A stretch of 64,000 nucleotides of DNA, from contig CAWGMP010000017.1 of assembly GCA_963823755.1 (NCBI GenBank), positions 558,001-622,000 of the forward strand, written 5' to 3'. A program made the position numbers and the translations under genes. This DNA is from GCA-003244245 sp963823755 (GTDB taxonomy: Bacteria > Actinomycetota > Actinomycetes > Mycobacteriales > Pseudonocardiaceae). Below, piece after piece: positions 44,635 to 53,989 of the stretch; position 1 is the first letter of the stretch, and each line of letters opens with the position of its first letter. The notes below the pieces were generated by a model that saw only the letters and a program-made list of their open reading frames with translations, did no database searches and had not been told where the DNA came from.

Positions 44635-44800
44635 TACTGGTCTGGAAAGCGTTCGCGAAATAGGTCGTCCCCAACACCGGCCCGATCACCACCACCCGCA
44701 ACACCCCGGTGATCCTGCTGACCAGCGTCCAACCAGCGACGGTAACCGAGTTCCGCGCGGCGGTGGTAGAGGTGACACACTGGCCCAGAACTCGGTCCAT
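44635..44800 (-). pseudogene. murJ: MurJ/MviN-type flippase, 5' part
   Basis: RNSVTVAGWTLVSRITGVLR followed by VVVIGPVLGTTYFANAFQTS is the first membrane helix and loop of MurJ proteins. The frame enters IS sequence directly after QTSN. ATG 44800 opens MDRVLGQCV, with a possible later start. Confidence 0.82.
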
Positions 44801-45221
44801 CTCGCCGCCTTCCGACAGTCCTCGGCCCGATCGCGGTACCGCTACGTATGAATGCGGTACCGGAGCGTAGAGCGATGTGGAGGCCGGACCGAGCCGTCAT
44901 GAGTTGTGTGGCGCTGATCGGTCGTGCTGGGAGGTGAGCGGCACAAACTGATCAGTAGCGTTGACCAGCTGCCGAAATGCCCTTGACCAGCGCCGCCGAG
45001 AAAAACCCGACTCCCGGAATCCACCACCGAGGGCCTCGTCCTAGGGCTCACAGACAAATCACTTCTCCCGGTTCGGGCGTGTCGTGTCTTGGCCCGGAGA
45101 TCGGGGCGACGGTCACCGCCCTGTGCGGCAGTGAGCACCGACGACCTGGAACCGTAACCGGGCTGCCGTCGGCTCGTGGTCGTCCTGGTGCACCCCGAAG
45201 GCGAAGTGGACCGCGCCGGCG
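44801..45221. other. no gene recognised
   Basis: This lies upstream of the murJ start and before the integrase fragment. I find only shadow frames. Confidence 0.4.
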
Positions 45222-45518
45222 TTGCCGGCCACCTGCGAGCACCGCAAGGAACCCGAAAACCAGACCAAGGCGACCGACCAGCAGGTGATCGACCGGATCT
45301 GCACCCGCCGCGACATCCCGCTACGCGAACGAGTCCTCTGGCGGCTCCTCTACGAGTCGACCAGCCGGGCAGCGGCGGTGCTCGCGATCAACGTCGAGAA
45401 CTGCAACTTCGACAACCGGCGGGCGAAGGTGATCGTCAAGGGCGGCGCGACATCCTGGATCGTCTGGAGGCGAAAAACGGCCCTCTCTTGCCGTGCTACC
45501 TGGAGTGTCGGTAGGACC
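45222..45518 (+). pseudogene. tyrosine recombinase (XerC/D-like) fragment
   Basis: RRDIPLRERVLWRLLYESTS, then RAAAVLAINVENCNFDNRRA and KVIVKGGATSWIVW, match the region around catalytic Arg-I of tyrosine integrases (SLRxxxLxRxLYExxxRxxEILALNVEDLDLxNRRAxVxxKGG). Both the N-terminal DNA-binding part and the HxxR/Tyr region are missing. The frame is cut off at a MITE. Confidence 0.78.
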
Positions 45519-45677
45519 GGTGTCATGAACCGCCAACGCGGCTGTTGCTGCTGGTCATGACATTGATTGTTTTCCGTGCTGGGCACTGTCTGGAGTACCA
45601 ACGTGCTGGGACTGCGGTGCGTTGACCAGGTGATATACCACCGATTGCGCTTCCTGACAGCTTCCTTACCGGCACCC
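45519..45677. mobile_element. MITE family A, copy 2 (inverted, decayed)
   Basis: The whole segment aligns with the reverse complement of 38044-38210, including the GATATACCACC core and the GGTGTC/GGCACC ends. About 15 bases of the left terminal repeat are deleted. It terminates the integrase fragment. Confidence 0.7.
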
Positions 45678-45724
45678 CGCGACGCTGGAATCACCAGTCA
45701 CTCGCACACCCTGAAAGGCTCATC

Positions 45725-46486
45725 ATGAAGGTCGTTGTCATCGGCGGCACCGGGCTCATCGGCTCACAAGTCGTCACCAAGCTCACCGCGCTCGGACACC
45801 AGGCGATCCCCGCCTCACCCCGCACGGGTGTCGACACCCTCACCGGTCAAGGCCTCGCCGAGGCCCTCACCGGTGCGCAAGTGGTTGTCGACGTGTCCAA
45901 CTCGTCATCGTTCGACGACGAACCCGTGCTGCATTTCTTCACCACCTCGACGAGGAATCTCCTGGCGGCAGAACAGGCGGCCGGCGTGGGGCACCACGTC
46001 GCGCTGTCCGTCGTGGGCGCCGACGGTGTGCCCGACAACGGCTACCTCCGGGCCAAAACCGCCCAGGAAAACCTGATCAAGGAATCGGCCAGCCCGTATT
46101 CCATCGTGCGAGCGACCCAGTTCTACGAATTCGTCGACGCCATCGCCGCGTCGGCAACCGACGGCGACACCGTGCGATTGCCACACGCAGCGATCCAGCC
46201 CATCGCCGCCGACGACGTCGCCACCGCCGTTACCCGCGCTGCAATCGGTCACCCGATTAACGGGATCACCGAGATCGCCGGACCCGAGACGTTCGGAATG
46301 GACGACTTCATCCGCATCGGCCTCGGTGCGCGCGAAGACCCACGCCAGGTGGTGACCGACCCTGCCGCACCGTATTACGGAGCGGTGATCGACGACCACA
46401 GCATCGTCCCCCGGCCCGGTGCAACCATCTTCGAAACCCGCTTCGCCGACTGGCTGGTCTCTAGCGCGTCAGCCGCTCGACCTTAG
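45725..46486 (+). CDS. NAD(P)H-binding atypical short-chain dehydrogenase (NmrA-like)
   Basis: The 253-residue Rossmann protein has MKVVVIGGTGLIGSQVVTKL with GGTGLIG, VVVDVSNSSSFDDEPVLHFF, GHHVALSVVGADGVPDNGYL with KTAQENL, and SIVRATQFYEFVDAIA. This is the SDR_a5-like/NmrA pattern without the classical YxxxK. It may sense or bind NADP(H), or act as a reductase. It is a single gene, 48 bases after the MITE, with no partner. Confidence 0.82.
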   Translation: MKVVVIGGTGLIGSQVVTKLTALGHQAIPASPRTGVDTLTGQGLAEALTGAQVVVDVSNSSSFDDEPVLHFFTTSTRNLLAAEQAAGVGHHVALSVVGADGVPDNGYLRAKTAQENLIKESASPYSIVRATQFYEFVDAIAASATDGDTVRLPHAAIQPIAADDVATAVTRAAIGHPINGITEIAGPETFGMDDFIRIGLGAREDPRQVVTDPAAPYYGAVIDDHSIVPRPGATIFETRFADWLVSSASAARP

Positions 46487-46695
46487 CTGGTGACACGTTG
46501 ATTCCCAATGCCTCGCGCAGTTCGGAAAACGTTCATCATGAAGATCATCATTAACAGCCACGGTCTGCCCACCCGTGCACGACGGTTGAAGCGGCGAAGG
46601 CTGCTGCCAAACCGCCGGAAATCAGCACAACATGTCGGCCACCGTGATGGAAGGGGACTTCCACACCTCTGCGCCCGACAAGAAATGTGGCGAAC
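46487..46695. other. short degenerate gap
   Basis: No gene is recognised, though small frames overlap the start of the next gene. Confidence 0.4.
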
Positions 46696-46962
46696 ATGAA
46701 CACATTCATGTCGTCCGTCACTGCAATCGTCCTGATCGGCGCAATCGACGTAGCGCTCATAATCGACCTACTGGATGTGCCGGCACTCGCCGCCCCATCC
46801 GGGACTGAATCTGCGCAGGAAACGATCACGGCCCTTCAGGCCAGTGGGTACAAAGTCATCGTCAATAAGGTCGGGGCGGTCCCGCTGGCGCAATGCACCG
46901 TGACCGCAGCCCGGCCTGGGCGCCAAATCACCCAGCTCGTCGACTCCGGCGAGAAGGAGTGA
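46696..46962 (+). CDS. small exported hypothetical protein
   Basis: The 88-residue protein has an N-terminal hydrophobic segment (AIVLIGAIDVALIIDLL) that could be a signal or anchor. A SAQETITALQASGYKVIVNK and PLAQCTVTAARPG domain follows, as in small secreted actinobacterial and mycobacterial proteins with a PASTA-like half-repeat. The function is unknown. A GTG three codons upstream is an alternative start. Confidence 0.55.
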   Translation: MNTFMSSVTAIVLIGAIDVALIIDLLDVPALAAPSGTESAQETITALQASGYKVIVNKVGAVPLAQCTVTAARPGRQITQLVDSGEKE

Positions 46963-47180
46963 GACCGCCAACAGGCGAGGCACCGCAGCCATAGGTGTTC
47001 GAACGCGCGGGGGCTGAGGAACTGCACCATTTCTTGAGACAAACGCGAAGCGAATCGCAATAAGGCGCCTAGAAAACGCGCAGTTCGGAACGGATCGGGA
47101 AGTGTTCGAAAGCGACAGGCGGGCGCACGCCTACCCCCAGTAAGACTGTCCTGTCCATCCAGAAGTAGGAGGCGTCCAAA

Positions 47181-47834
47181 ATGTTCGATCTAGAAGAAGC
47201 CATTAATCAACGCCACTCGACGCGTCTGTTCCTACGCGACAACCCAGTGCCTCGACCGCTCGTTGAAGAAGCCCTCAAGCTAGCGGTGCGGGCCCCGTCG
47301 AATTCTAATGTCCAACCGTGGCATGTGGTCTTCGTCTCCGGCCCAGCGCGCGACCGGCTGGTCAAAGCGTTGCTCGAGGAGGCGGAGTCGAAACCGCCGC
47401 AGGTACCACCCTTGCCGGAGTCATTCGCCCGCATGCGCCACGACCTCGGTGCCCTGGTCTACGGATCGATGGGCATAGCGCGTCACGATGCCGAAGCCAG
47501 GCGCATCGCGGTACTTCGCAACTGGGAATTCTTCCGGGCCCCGCTCGGCGGCATCGTATGCATGCACCGCGATCTCGATTACGTCGACAGCCTAGGCGTG
47601 GGTATGTTCCTGCAGACCTTGATGCTCGCGCTCACCGCCCGCGGGGTCGATACATGTGTTCAGGTGTCGATCGCCGGCTACCCCGACATCATCCGCAAAC
47701 AGCTCGCCATACCAGAGGAAATGCGGATCCTCTGCGGCGTTGCAATCGGCTATTCCGCCCCTGACTTCCCCGCAAACGCTCTGCGAGTGCCACGGAATCC
47801 TCTCGAGCAGAACGTCACATTCCAGGACAGCTGA
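47181..47834 (+). CDS. nitroreductase-family flavoprotein
   Basis: The 217-residue protein has INQRHSTRLFLRDNPVPRPL (FMN-binding RHSxR), AVRAPSNSNVQPWHVVFVSG, GMFLQTLMLALTARGVDTCV and PEEMRILCGVAIGY near the end: the complete nitroreductase plan. It is probably FMN-dependent with NAD(P)H, reducing quinones or nitro compounds. ATG follows AGTAGGAGGCG. It stands alone. Confidence 0.9.
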   Translation: MFDLEEAINQRHSTRLFLRDNPVPRPLVEEALKLAVRAPSNSNVQPWHVVFVSGPARDRLVKALLEEAESKPPQVPPLPESFARMRHDLGALVYGSMGIARHDAEARRIAVLRNWEFFRAPLGGIVCMHRDLDYVDSLGVGMFLQTLMLALTARGVDTCVQVSIAGYPDIIRKQLAIPEEMRILCGVAIGYSAPDFPANALRVPRNPLEQNVTFQDS

Positions 47835-48049
47835 CGGAGGGCCCCCGGCTGGCATCCACGGCCGTGGAGCGCATCTGTTACGTCTGTCATCGCGGTGCAG
47901 GGGTCTGGGGAGGATCCGGCCAGGATTGAACGCCAAGGGCGTCAGCGTTGGGATGGGTTGCGGTGGATGACGCGGTGGATGGTGGAGCGGCCAGCGTCGA
48001 AGATTGGCCTCCCGGACTAAAACCAACGCGTCGGGTCGGCAGGCCGGAA
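47835..48049. other. gap with an HTH scrap
   Basis: On the minus strand FDAGRSTIHRVIHRNPSQR (about 47945-48000) resembles the C-terminal helix-turn-helix of serine resolvases or similar transposon proteins. No start or rest of a gene is present. Confidence 0.4.
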
Positions 48050-48690
48050 CCATGGTCACGTCATCGAGGCAAAACCCCAGTACGAGCCCAGGTGGGAGTT
48101 CCTAGCATTACTTTCACTGACTTGAGACGTCCAATGAGAGCGGCGTTGCGCATCGCAGGGTCGAGGCCGAGCACTGGTCTGAGTGAATCACTCGCTCCAT
48201 CGAGGTCTCAGCTTAGAAGGCGTGCTGATGCGATGTCGATACGGATGCCGTTGACTGGTGAGAACGGCTGGGTCTTTTCTGGCAGTTCGGAATATCTGTC
48301 GAGGGCCATGTGTGCGTACTCCTCCGCGCGGTCGCCCTCGCGCAGCTCAAGCCAGGCCGCGGCGGCACATGCGGCCGCGCGCGCGTCGCTGAACTCAAAC
48401 TCACCGCGCACCTCGTCCTGTAGCTCGTCTCTGCTGGATCCCATCGCCTCATGGTCGGTGCGAGCTGCGGCGAGGACGTCTGCGGTAGCTCCTGTGTCGC
48501 CTAGCCCGGCATGCGTACGGGCCGCGATGTATCGGAGCCGCAGTCGTGGGGCGCCTCGTGGGGCGACGGCGATCCCGCGCTCAAGCAGTCCAGCGCCCAG
48601 CCAGTGATCCGGATGACACCGACGTGGCTGCCCGCGATCGCAGCTGATCCGCCCACTCAGCCTTTGCAGGGAACTGATCACCGTTCGGGG
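48050..48690 (-). pseudogene. Xre/TPR-type regulator C-terminal part with in-frame stop
   Basis: Helical repeat sequence LRLRYIAARTHAGLGDTGAT, then REGDRAEEYAHMALDRYSEL, then RIDIASARLLS-stop (TGA about 48208-48210), then DLDGASDSLRPVLGLD and LIGRLKSVKVML, is the standard tail of actinobacterial Xre regulators. The TGA replaces a usual Gly codon. The N-terminal helix-turn-helix is cut off where a MITE begins. Confidence 0.65.
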
Positions 48691-48700
48691 TGCCCTGATT

Positions 48701-48899
48701 GGGGTGCAGCCAAGATACGGACAGAAGCCGCCATCAGCGGATCGTGGAATGAGTCTCTACTGCTTGGATGAGGTGTCGGCTCTCATAAGCTAGGGCCGTG
48801 GTCGAAGCCGAGCACAGAGAGCCCGTGCCCACCTGAACAGTGGGAATCCTCATTAAGACCGACTGATGGCGGCTTCTGTCCGTATCTTGGCTGCACCCC
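48701..48899. mobile_element. MITE family B (199 bp, 37-bp inverted repeats)
   Basis: 48701-48737 (GGGGTGCAGCCAAGATACGG...) and 48863-48899 are perfect reverse complements over 37 bases. The interior has no gene. One end abuts the truncated regulator and the other abuts the truncated hydrolase, so the element sits exactly at two gene breakpoints. Confidence 0.85.
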
Positions 48900-49207
48900 C
48901 TTGATGACCCGCCACGATCGCGCGAGCTGGCCGGGCACGGCGGACCAGCATCCGCAGCACGATCCGTCCACCCAACGAGTAGCCACCGAGGTCGCAGTCG
49001 TCGAGTCCGAACCAATTGATCGATGCGAGCCCGTCGTCGGCCAGGACATCGGGCAGGTAGGACACCGGATCGTGCGACCGCGCGCTGTCACCGCGGCCGC
49101 GCAGATCTGCAAGGATGACGCGGTAACCGTGCTCGGCGATGGTGGCCGCGGGACCGTGGTGGAACCATTACAACGCGGTGGACGTGAACCCATGAGCAAC
49201 ACAAGGG
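48900..49207 (-). pseudogene. alpha/beta-hydrolase fragment, copy A
   Basis: One frame gives DPVSYLPDVLADDGLASINW, FGLDDCDLGGYSLGGRIVLR and ARPARAIVAGHQGG, with the GYSLGG nucleophile elbow. The upstream part (HGFTSTAL-stop-WFHHGP, TIAEHGYRVILADLRGRGDS) has a stop and frame changes. The 3' end is cut by MITE B, and the 5' end by ISL3 sequence at 49208. The segment 48936-49207 is repeated at 50184-50364. Confidence 0.75.
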
Positions 49208-50183
49208 CGCTACTGACGTTCCTGTGGGCGCCTGTTCATGATCGGTAAGGGCGCACGCCGTGTCTCATCTAGGGTTTCTGGCCTACCACAGTCAGAGACG
49301 ATCAAGATGGGAACGGCGTGCGCACGACAAGGGTATGGCGCCGTGTGCTCGGGGTCGAGCACACGGTGATCGAGTCGGTGGACCTGGAGCCGGACGGGCG
49401 AGGCGGTGAGGTGCTGGTCGCCCAGGTCCGGCCCAAGGCGGGGGTGGCGTCGCGGTGTTCACGGTGTCAGCGGCGGTGTCCGGGCTATGACAGTGGTGCC
49501 CCGCCGCGTCGGTGGCGGGGTCTGGACCTGGGGAGCACCCGGGTGTTCTTGGAGGCCACGACGCGGCGGTTGTCGTGTCCTGAGCATGGGGTGGTGGTCG
49601 CGGCGGTGCCCTGGGCGCGGCCCGGGTCGCGGTTGGCCGCAGCGTTTGAGGACACCTGCGCGTGGCTGGTCTGTCACGCCACGCTGTCGGTGGTGGCGGT
49701 GTTATTGCGGGTGGCGTGGCGCAGTGTGTCTGACATCGTGGCCCGGGTGGTCGCCGCCCGCGGCGAGGCTCGTGACCGGTTGGCCGGGTTGCGCCGGATC
49801 GGCATCGATGAGATCTCCTACCGTAAGGGACAGCGGTATCTGCTGGTCGTGACCGACCACGACACCGGGCGGCTGGTCTGGGCGGGCAAAGACCGCACCG
49901 GTGCGACCCTGCGCCAGTTCTTCGACGACCTGGGCCCCGAGCGGGCGGCGGCACTGACCCATGTCAGCGCCGATGGCGCGGAGTTCATCCACACCGTGGT
50001 CACCGAACGCGCCCCGCAAGCCGTGCTGTGCCTCGACGCGTTCCATGTGGTGGCCTGGGCCACCAAAGCCCTTGACGAGGTCCGCCGCGCCCTAGCCACC
50101 GAGCTGCGCCGCACCGGACACCCCGACCAAGCCACCACGATCAAACACACCCGGTGGGCGCTGCTGAAAAACCCACCCGAGCT
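49208..50183 (+). mobile_element. truncated ISL3-family element
   Basis: The element begins directly after copy A of the hydrolase and ends directly before copy B. Its 3' part, including the end of the transposase and the right inverted repeat, is missing. Confidence 0.75.
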
Positions 50184-50189
50184 CACGGC
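49318..50189 (+). pseudogene. ISL3-family transposase, C-terminally truncated
   Basis: From GTG 49318, about 290 residues show the N-terminal zinc-finger-like CSRCQRRCPGYD and CPEH, the DDE domain start RRIGIDEISYRKGQRYLLVV, and LTHVSADGAEFIHTVV with LCLDAFHVVAWATKALDEVR. ISL3 enzymes are normally ~400-450 residues. The final catalytic Glu region is lost after TRWALLKNPPELT, where hydrolase copy B begins. Confidence 0.88.
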
Positions 50190-50530
50190 GGACCAGCATC
50201 CGCAGCACGATCCGTCCACCCAACGAGTAGCCACCGAGGTCGCAGTCGTCGAGTCCAAACCAATTGATCGATGCGAGCCGGTCGTCGGCCAGGACATCGG
50301 CAGGTAGGACACCGTGGTGGAACCATTACAACGCGGTGGACGTGAACCATGAGCAACACAAGGGGGTGGCCGTCCCCCATCTCGCGGTAGACCAGTTCCA
50401 GGCCATCACGGCCAGGAAAGCGATGCACGGGCGGGTCTGGATGACCGGCCTGCGTAAATATCTCTTCCTCGATTCTTGGTTCGCCCGTCTGCCGCGCGGG
50501 GGACTCCACTTCATGGAGTGACCTTACGTA
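50184..50530 (-). pseudogene. alpha/beta-hydrolase fragment, copy B
   Basis: The 5' part of the gene is present here: IFTQAGHPDPPVHRF, GRDGLELVYREMGDGHPLVL, then the oxyanion region. The sequence shared with copy A follows, with an ~87-bp deletion that removes the ADLRGRGDS segment. Copy B therefore carries the N-terminus and the start of the elbow region, but not a complete gene. Confidence 0.7.
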
Positions 50531-50706
50531 GACCCTACGCAACCGAACACCGACGCTGGCTTCGGAGAGTTTCTCTCACGTTAAGCTCTTCACGGGTTGC
50601 TCTTGGGTTGGGAGGGTTTGCTGGTCGGCGGGGGTGTTGCGGCTGTCGGGTGCTAGGCCGATGGGTGCATCCTCAGATGCAGGGTGTCCGTCGAGTCGTA
50701 ACGCTG
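50490..50706 (+). repeat. ~217-bp dispersed direct repeat, copy 2
   Basis: This is the partner of 30542-30759, same orientation, ~92% identical by eye, starting TGCCGCGCGGGGGACTCCAC. It overlaps the 5' end of the hydrolase fragment by about 40 bases. Recombination between the copies would delete about 20 kb. Confidence 0.8.
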
Positions 50707-50795
50707 GCTTACCCTGTTAGACCGATCGTTCACAGCGTGCAGCAGTCCTGCCATCATGGGCGCCAGCCGATGTCCTTCGTCCCGGCTGGGACGTG

Positions 50796-51365
50796 ATGAA
50801 GAGGCATAGCAGTATGGACGAGCCACAGCAGCGAGCTATCAGCCCGCGTGATCCAGTCCCGAACGCGGATTCCACGGCTAGTCGTGATCGGCGACGACGC
50901 CGTGACGCGACGATTATCGCCGCGTGGATTGGTGCGGTTGCCGTCGTCGTGTCTGCGTTTATCGCGATGGTCCCGAATCTGCTGTCAAGCGATGAATCGC
51001 ATCGCGGTGGGTCGCCTGAGGTGACCGCGCTGCCGCTGCCGACACCCACGTGTGAGGGGTGTAAGTCAGGCAAGACATACCATGAACAAGCTCGGGGTGG
51101 TGGAGCCAGAACATTTCGGGATCCACGCGCGCTGCTGGGCGAAGGCGAGCGAGTGCCGTCACTCCAGAAAATAGACGTACTGTGCAAGCTGGACTCCCCC
51201 GTCCCCGGCTCGCCGAGCGTGGGGAGGTACTGGTACCTCGTCCTCAGCCCACCCTGGAATGGAGGCTATTACACAGTCGCCAACAGTTACCTCAATGGTG
51301 ACTCCCCGGATCCCCACCAGGGCACACACAATGCAGTGGTAGATCTCCGAGTCCCCGACTGTTGA
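50796..51365 (+). CDS. membrane-anchored hypothetical protein
   Basis: The 189-residue protein has a charged cytoplasmic N-terminus (about 1-40), one membrane helix (TIIAAWIGAVAVVVSAFIAM), a TPTCEGCKSG segment just outside, and a beta-rich C-terminal domain ending RYWYLVLSPPWNGGYYTVAN and VVDLRVPDC, which resembles extracellular SH3-like domains. No catalytic motif. ATG 50796 or 50814 is the start. It stands alone. Confidence 0.6.
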   Translation: MKRHSSMDEPQQRAISPRDPVPNADSTASRDRRRRRDATIIAAWIGAVAVVVSAFIAMVPNLLSSDESHRGGSPEVTALPLPTPTCEGCKSGKTYHEQARGGGARTFRDPRALLGEGERVPSLQKIDVLCKLDSPVPGSPSVGRYWYLVLSPPWNGGYYTVANSYLNGDSPDPHQGTHNAVVDLRVPDC

Positions 51366-51835
51366 ATCTGAGGAAGTTGCTGAAATATGAGAAGGCTGAG
51401 CCCGGCGACTACCCCCTGGGCATCGCGCTGCGCAGACCGACTGATCTGACAAGTCTGCGACCTCCAACCCTGGCAGCATATCGGCCCAGGAGGTCCAGCA
51501 GGCTGCGCTCGGGCAGCCGCTCATGGATCGCCGCCTCTAGCGCCAGCGCGGACGGCCAGCGCTCATTGCCCTTGCGGCGCTTGAGCACCGGCTTGTCGTG
51601 CTCCCCACGGTGTTGGCTCTGCCGGTAGTCGCTAATGCCCCACGGATGCCCGCTTTGGCGGTGGTCCTGTCCGCTGATGATCCATCGTCGGGGTGTTCGG
51701 TGGTGGTTTACCAGGCCAAACCGGTATACCGGCCGTGGCTGGTCGAGCGGATCGGCACCGTGACCGAGGCGTCTCTACGATCGGTGTTCGCGGTGATGGT
51801 CGGCTATCTCGATCGCTAAGACGGGGCCCGGCGCG
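51366..51835. other. degenerate region with possible Tn3 and MazF scraps
   Basis: The minus strand at about 51440-51590 reads SALALEAAIHERLPERSLLD, reminiscent of Tn3-family transposases (AxxxRMPERSLLDVL). The plus strand at about 51675-51819 reads YRPWLVERIGTVTEASLRSV, reminiscent of the MazF C-terminal helix. Both are weak and clearly incomplete. Confidence 0.35.
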
Positions 51836-52411
51836 GTGCCTTCGCCTGGTCCTCGTCACGCTCTCAGCGCCGCCGTGGCGGCGCCGACCAACAAGGTCAA
51901 CACGAGTCGCCAGCCCGAACTCGATCCGGCACGCTCAACGGCGCCAAACCGGCACTAAATCGTCATCCTCAGCGGCGGTTGACAGGGCAGCGGCTGCGGC
52001 ATGCGTTGCGCGAGTATTTCCCGGCGGCACTGGTGGCCTGAGACGTAACCGACCCGCGAGCGCCACGACAGGGGCATCAGAATCTTTGAGGATCTGGACG
52101 CCGCCGATGCCCTGGAGCTGCTGGCCAAGGCACCGGACCCGGCTACGGCGGCGAGGCTGACGATCACCCAGATCAGCGCCGCGCTCACCCGCGCCCGGCG
52201 CCGCAACGTCGCGGAGAAAGCCGAACTGAACGCCTCGCCCGGCGCCCGTGCCCACTACGATCAGCTCAAAGCCCGAGGCACCGAACACAACGCCGCACTG
52301 CGTCAACTCGCCGACCGGCTCGTGGGCATCCTGCACGGCTGCCTCAAGACCCGCACCTGCGACGACGAAGCGACCGCATGGGCACATCGCGTCGAGCGGG
52401 CTGCAGCTTGA
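51836..52411 (+). pseudogene. IS110-family transposase remnant (second element)
   Basis: In shifting frames one reads EYFPAAL, then FEDLDAADALELLAKAPDPA, TAARLTITQISAALTRARRR, and the C-terminal YDQLKARGTEHNAALRQLAD with RLVGILHGCLKTRTCDDEAT. These are the middle linker and extreme C-terminus of IS110 transposases. The active site and most of the transposase-20 domain are deleted. Confidence 0.72.
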
Positions 52412-52486
52412 CATTCAAGCTCCTGGGACGTCTGACAGCACCCACCGGGCAACCGAGCACCGGCCGGGTCACCAACCTAATGCCGA

Positions 52487-53040
52487 TCAGTGTTCGACCA
52501 GCATTGAAGTACCCGGTGCTGAGGGGTCGTTGCTGAGCATCACCTGCTGTATACCGGCTTGAATTTCGGCCACGCTGACCCGCCCGTCGCCGTCGGTGTC
52601 AAGTTTTCGGAAACCGGCCAGCGCGGCCTGCTGGTCGGTTATGGACGCCATCAATATCAGATAATCGTCCTGACTGATGTAACCGTCATTGTCGGTGTCG
52701 AGCATTTCGGCAACGACCCTAGCCGCCGGCTCTATGTGCTTGCTGAAGTACTCCTGAGGGTCGCCCCGATCCCCTTTGTAGACGGCAGCGAACTCTGCCA
52801 TGGTGACTTGGCCGTCGTTGTCGGTGTCAAGGTCCTTCCGAAGCTGGTTCCACCATGTTTTGTAGCCCTCGCAAACCTTTCGACCGTTGTCACTGTCCAC
52901 AGCGAGGCCGAGATGTCCGCAGACCCGCCTGCCGATCAGGTCGAAGTCCTCCGCAGTGATTGATCCGCTCTGATTCGAGTCGAGAATATTGAAAACGGCC
53001 GAGATGTTCCTATCCTGGAGGTTGTCGAGTCGCTCGGTCA
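52487..53040 (-). CDS. EF-hand calcium-binding protein (calerythrin-like)
   Basis: The 184-residue protein has four EF-hand loops: DSNQSGSITAED, (second, degenerate) VDSDNGRKVCEG, DTDNDGQVTMAE, DTDNDGYISQDD and DTDGDGRVSVAE; counting the degenerate one there are five candidate sites, of which four are canonical. Length and spacing fit bacterial sarcoplasmic-type proteins such as calerythrin. It has no signal peptide, so it is a cytoplasmic Ca2+ sensor or buffer. ATG 53040, behind AAAGGGG, is chosen over the longer upstream extension. The gene is less GC-rich than average. Confidence 0.9.
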
Positions 53041-53307
53041 TGACCACCCCTTTCATGGGTCGTCGGGAAGCCAGCGTGACCATCGTATCCAGCTCAACCA
53101 CCGCTGGGAATAAGGTTGACTTGACAGCGCCGGACCTTCACCCCATGGGGAAGGGGCAACCGAACATCCGTTCTGGACGGCCTTGTCCCCGGCCGAACGC
53201 GAGGTGCGCCCGTACGTTAGGTCGGCGCGTTGATGATGGTCTGCACAAACGGTAGTCGGAGACCAGGTCGGTGCTGTTGCCGGTAGAACAGGTGGGGAGT
53301 CCTCCCG

Positions 53308-53700
53308 ATGCGGAGAGGTCATCGGGTTGAAGTCGAACACGACGACCGAAGAAAACGGGTAGCGTGGATCGACTGGTCGCCGTCCGGAGCGCGAGTTCGC
53401 GACCTGGTAGTCGGCGCTACGGACGAACTCATCACGCGGGCGATCATGGAGGCTGACAAGGCCGGGATCGACTGCCCGCTGGGCTGGCCGGAAAAATTCG
53501 TTAAGTTCATCTCCACCACACGGGGAACGTGATCGTTCCTGCGGAAGTTGCAGGTCCTGAGTGGCGGAGCACACTCGCATACCGGGCCACCGACAAAGCC
53601 GTGCATGACACCACCCACCTGATGCCACTGAGCGTTGCCGCTGTAACAGCGCGGAGCTCCTGCCATGACGATCACCGTGCGAGTGAGAGGAGCGCAGTAA
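53308..53700 (+). pseudogene. DUF429-family protein, frameshifted
   Basis: RVAWIDWSPSGARVRDLVVG, AIMEADKAGIDCPLGWPEKF (the conserved IDxPLGxP motif) and, in another frame, EWRSTLAYRATDKAVHDTTH with LMPLSVAA follow the order of DUF429 proteins. The frames join near 53520. The N-terminal strand and the C-terminal third are absent. Confidence 0.65.
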
Positions 53701-53989
53701 TTGATCACAGGATGGCTGAGCGCCGCACAAGGAGCAGCGCAGTGAGTACTCGCGCCGAAGGGAAGCGGGTCGCGCAGTTGCTCGGACTGGAGCGGTTGCC
53801 GGGGAAGGTGGCCTATTCCGCCGCACCTGTGTCGACGCGTATAGCTCGGTGATCTATTTTATGTTGCTCGCCCCGGACTTCTCGGCATTGCGCGGCGTGC
53901 AGCCAAGGTAAGCCCAAACCCGCCATGAGTTGATCTTGATTTGAGGTTTTCCGCTGGCTGGGTGGTGTCAGGGCTTGGTGGGAGCGGTG

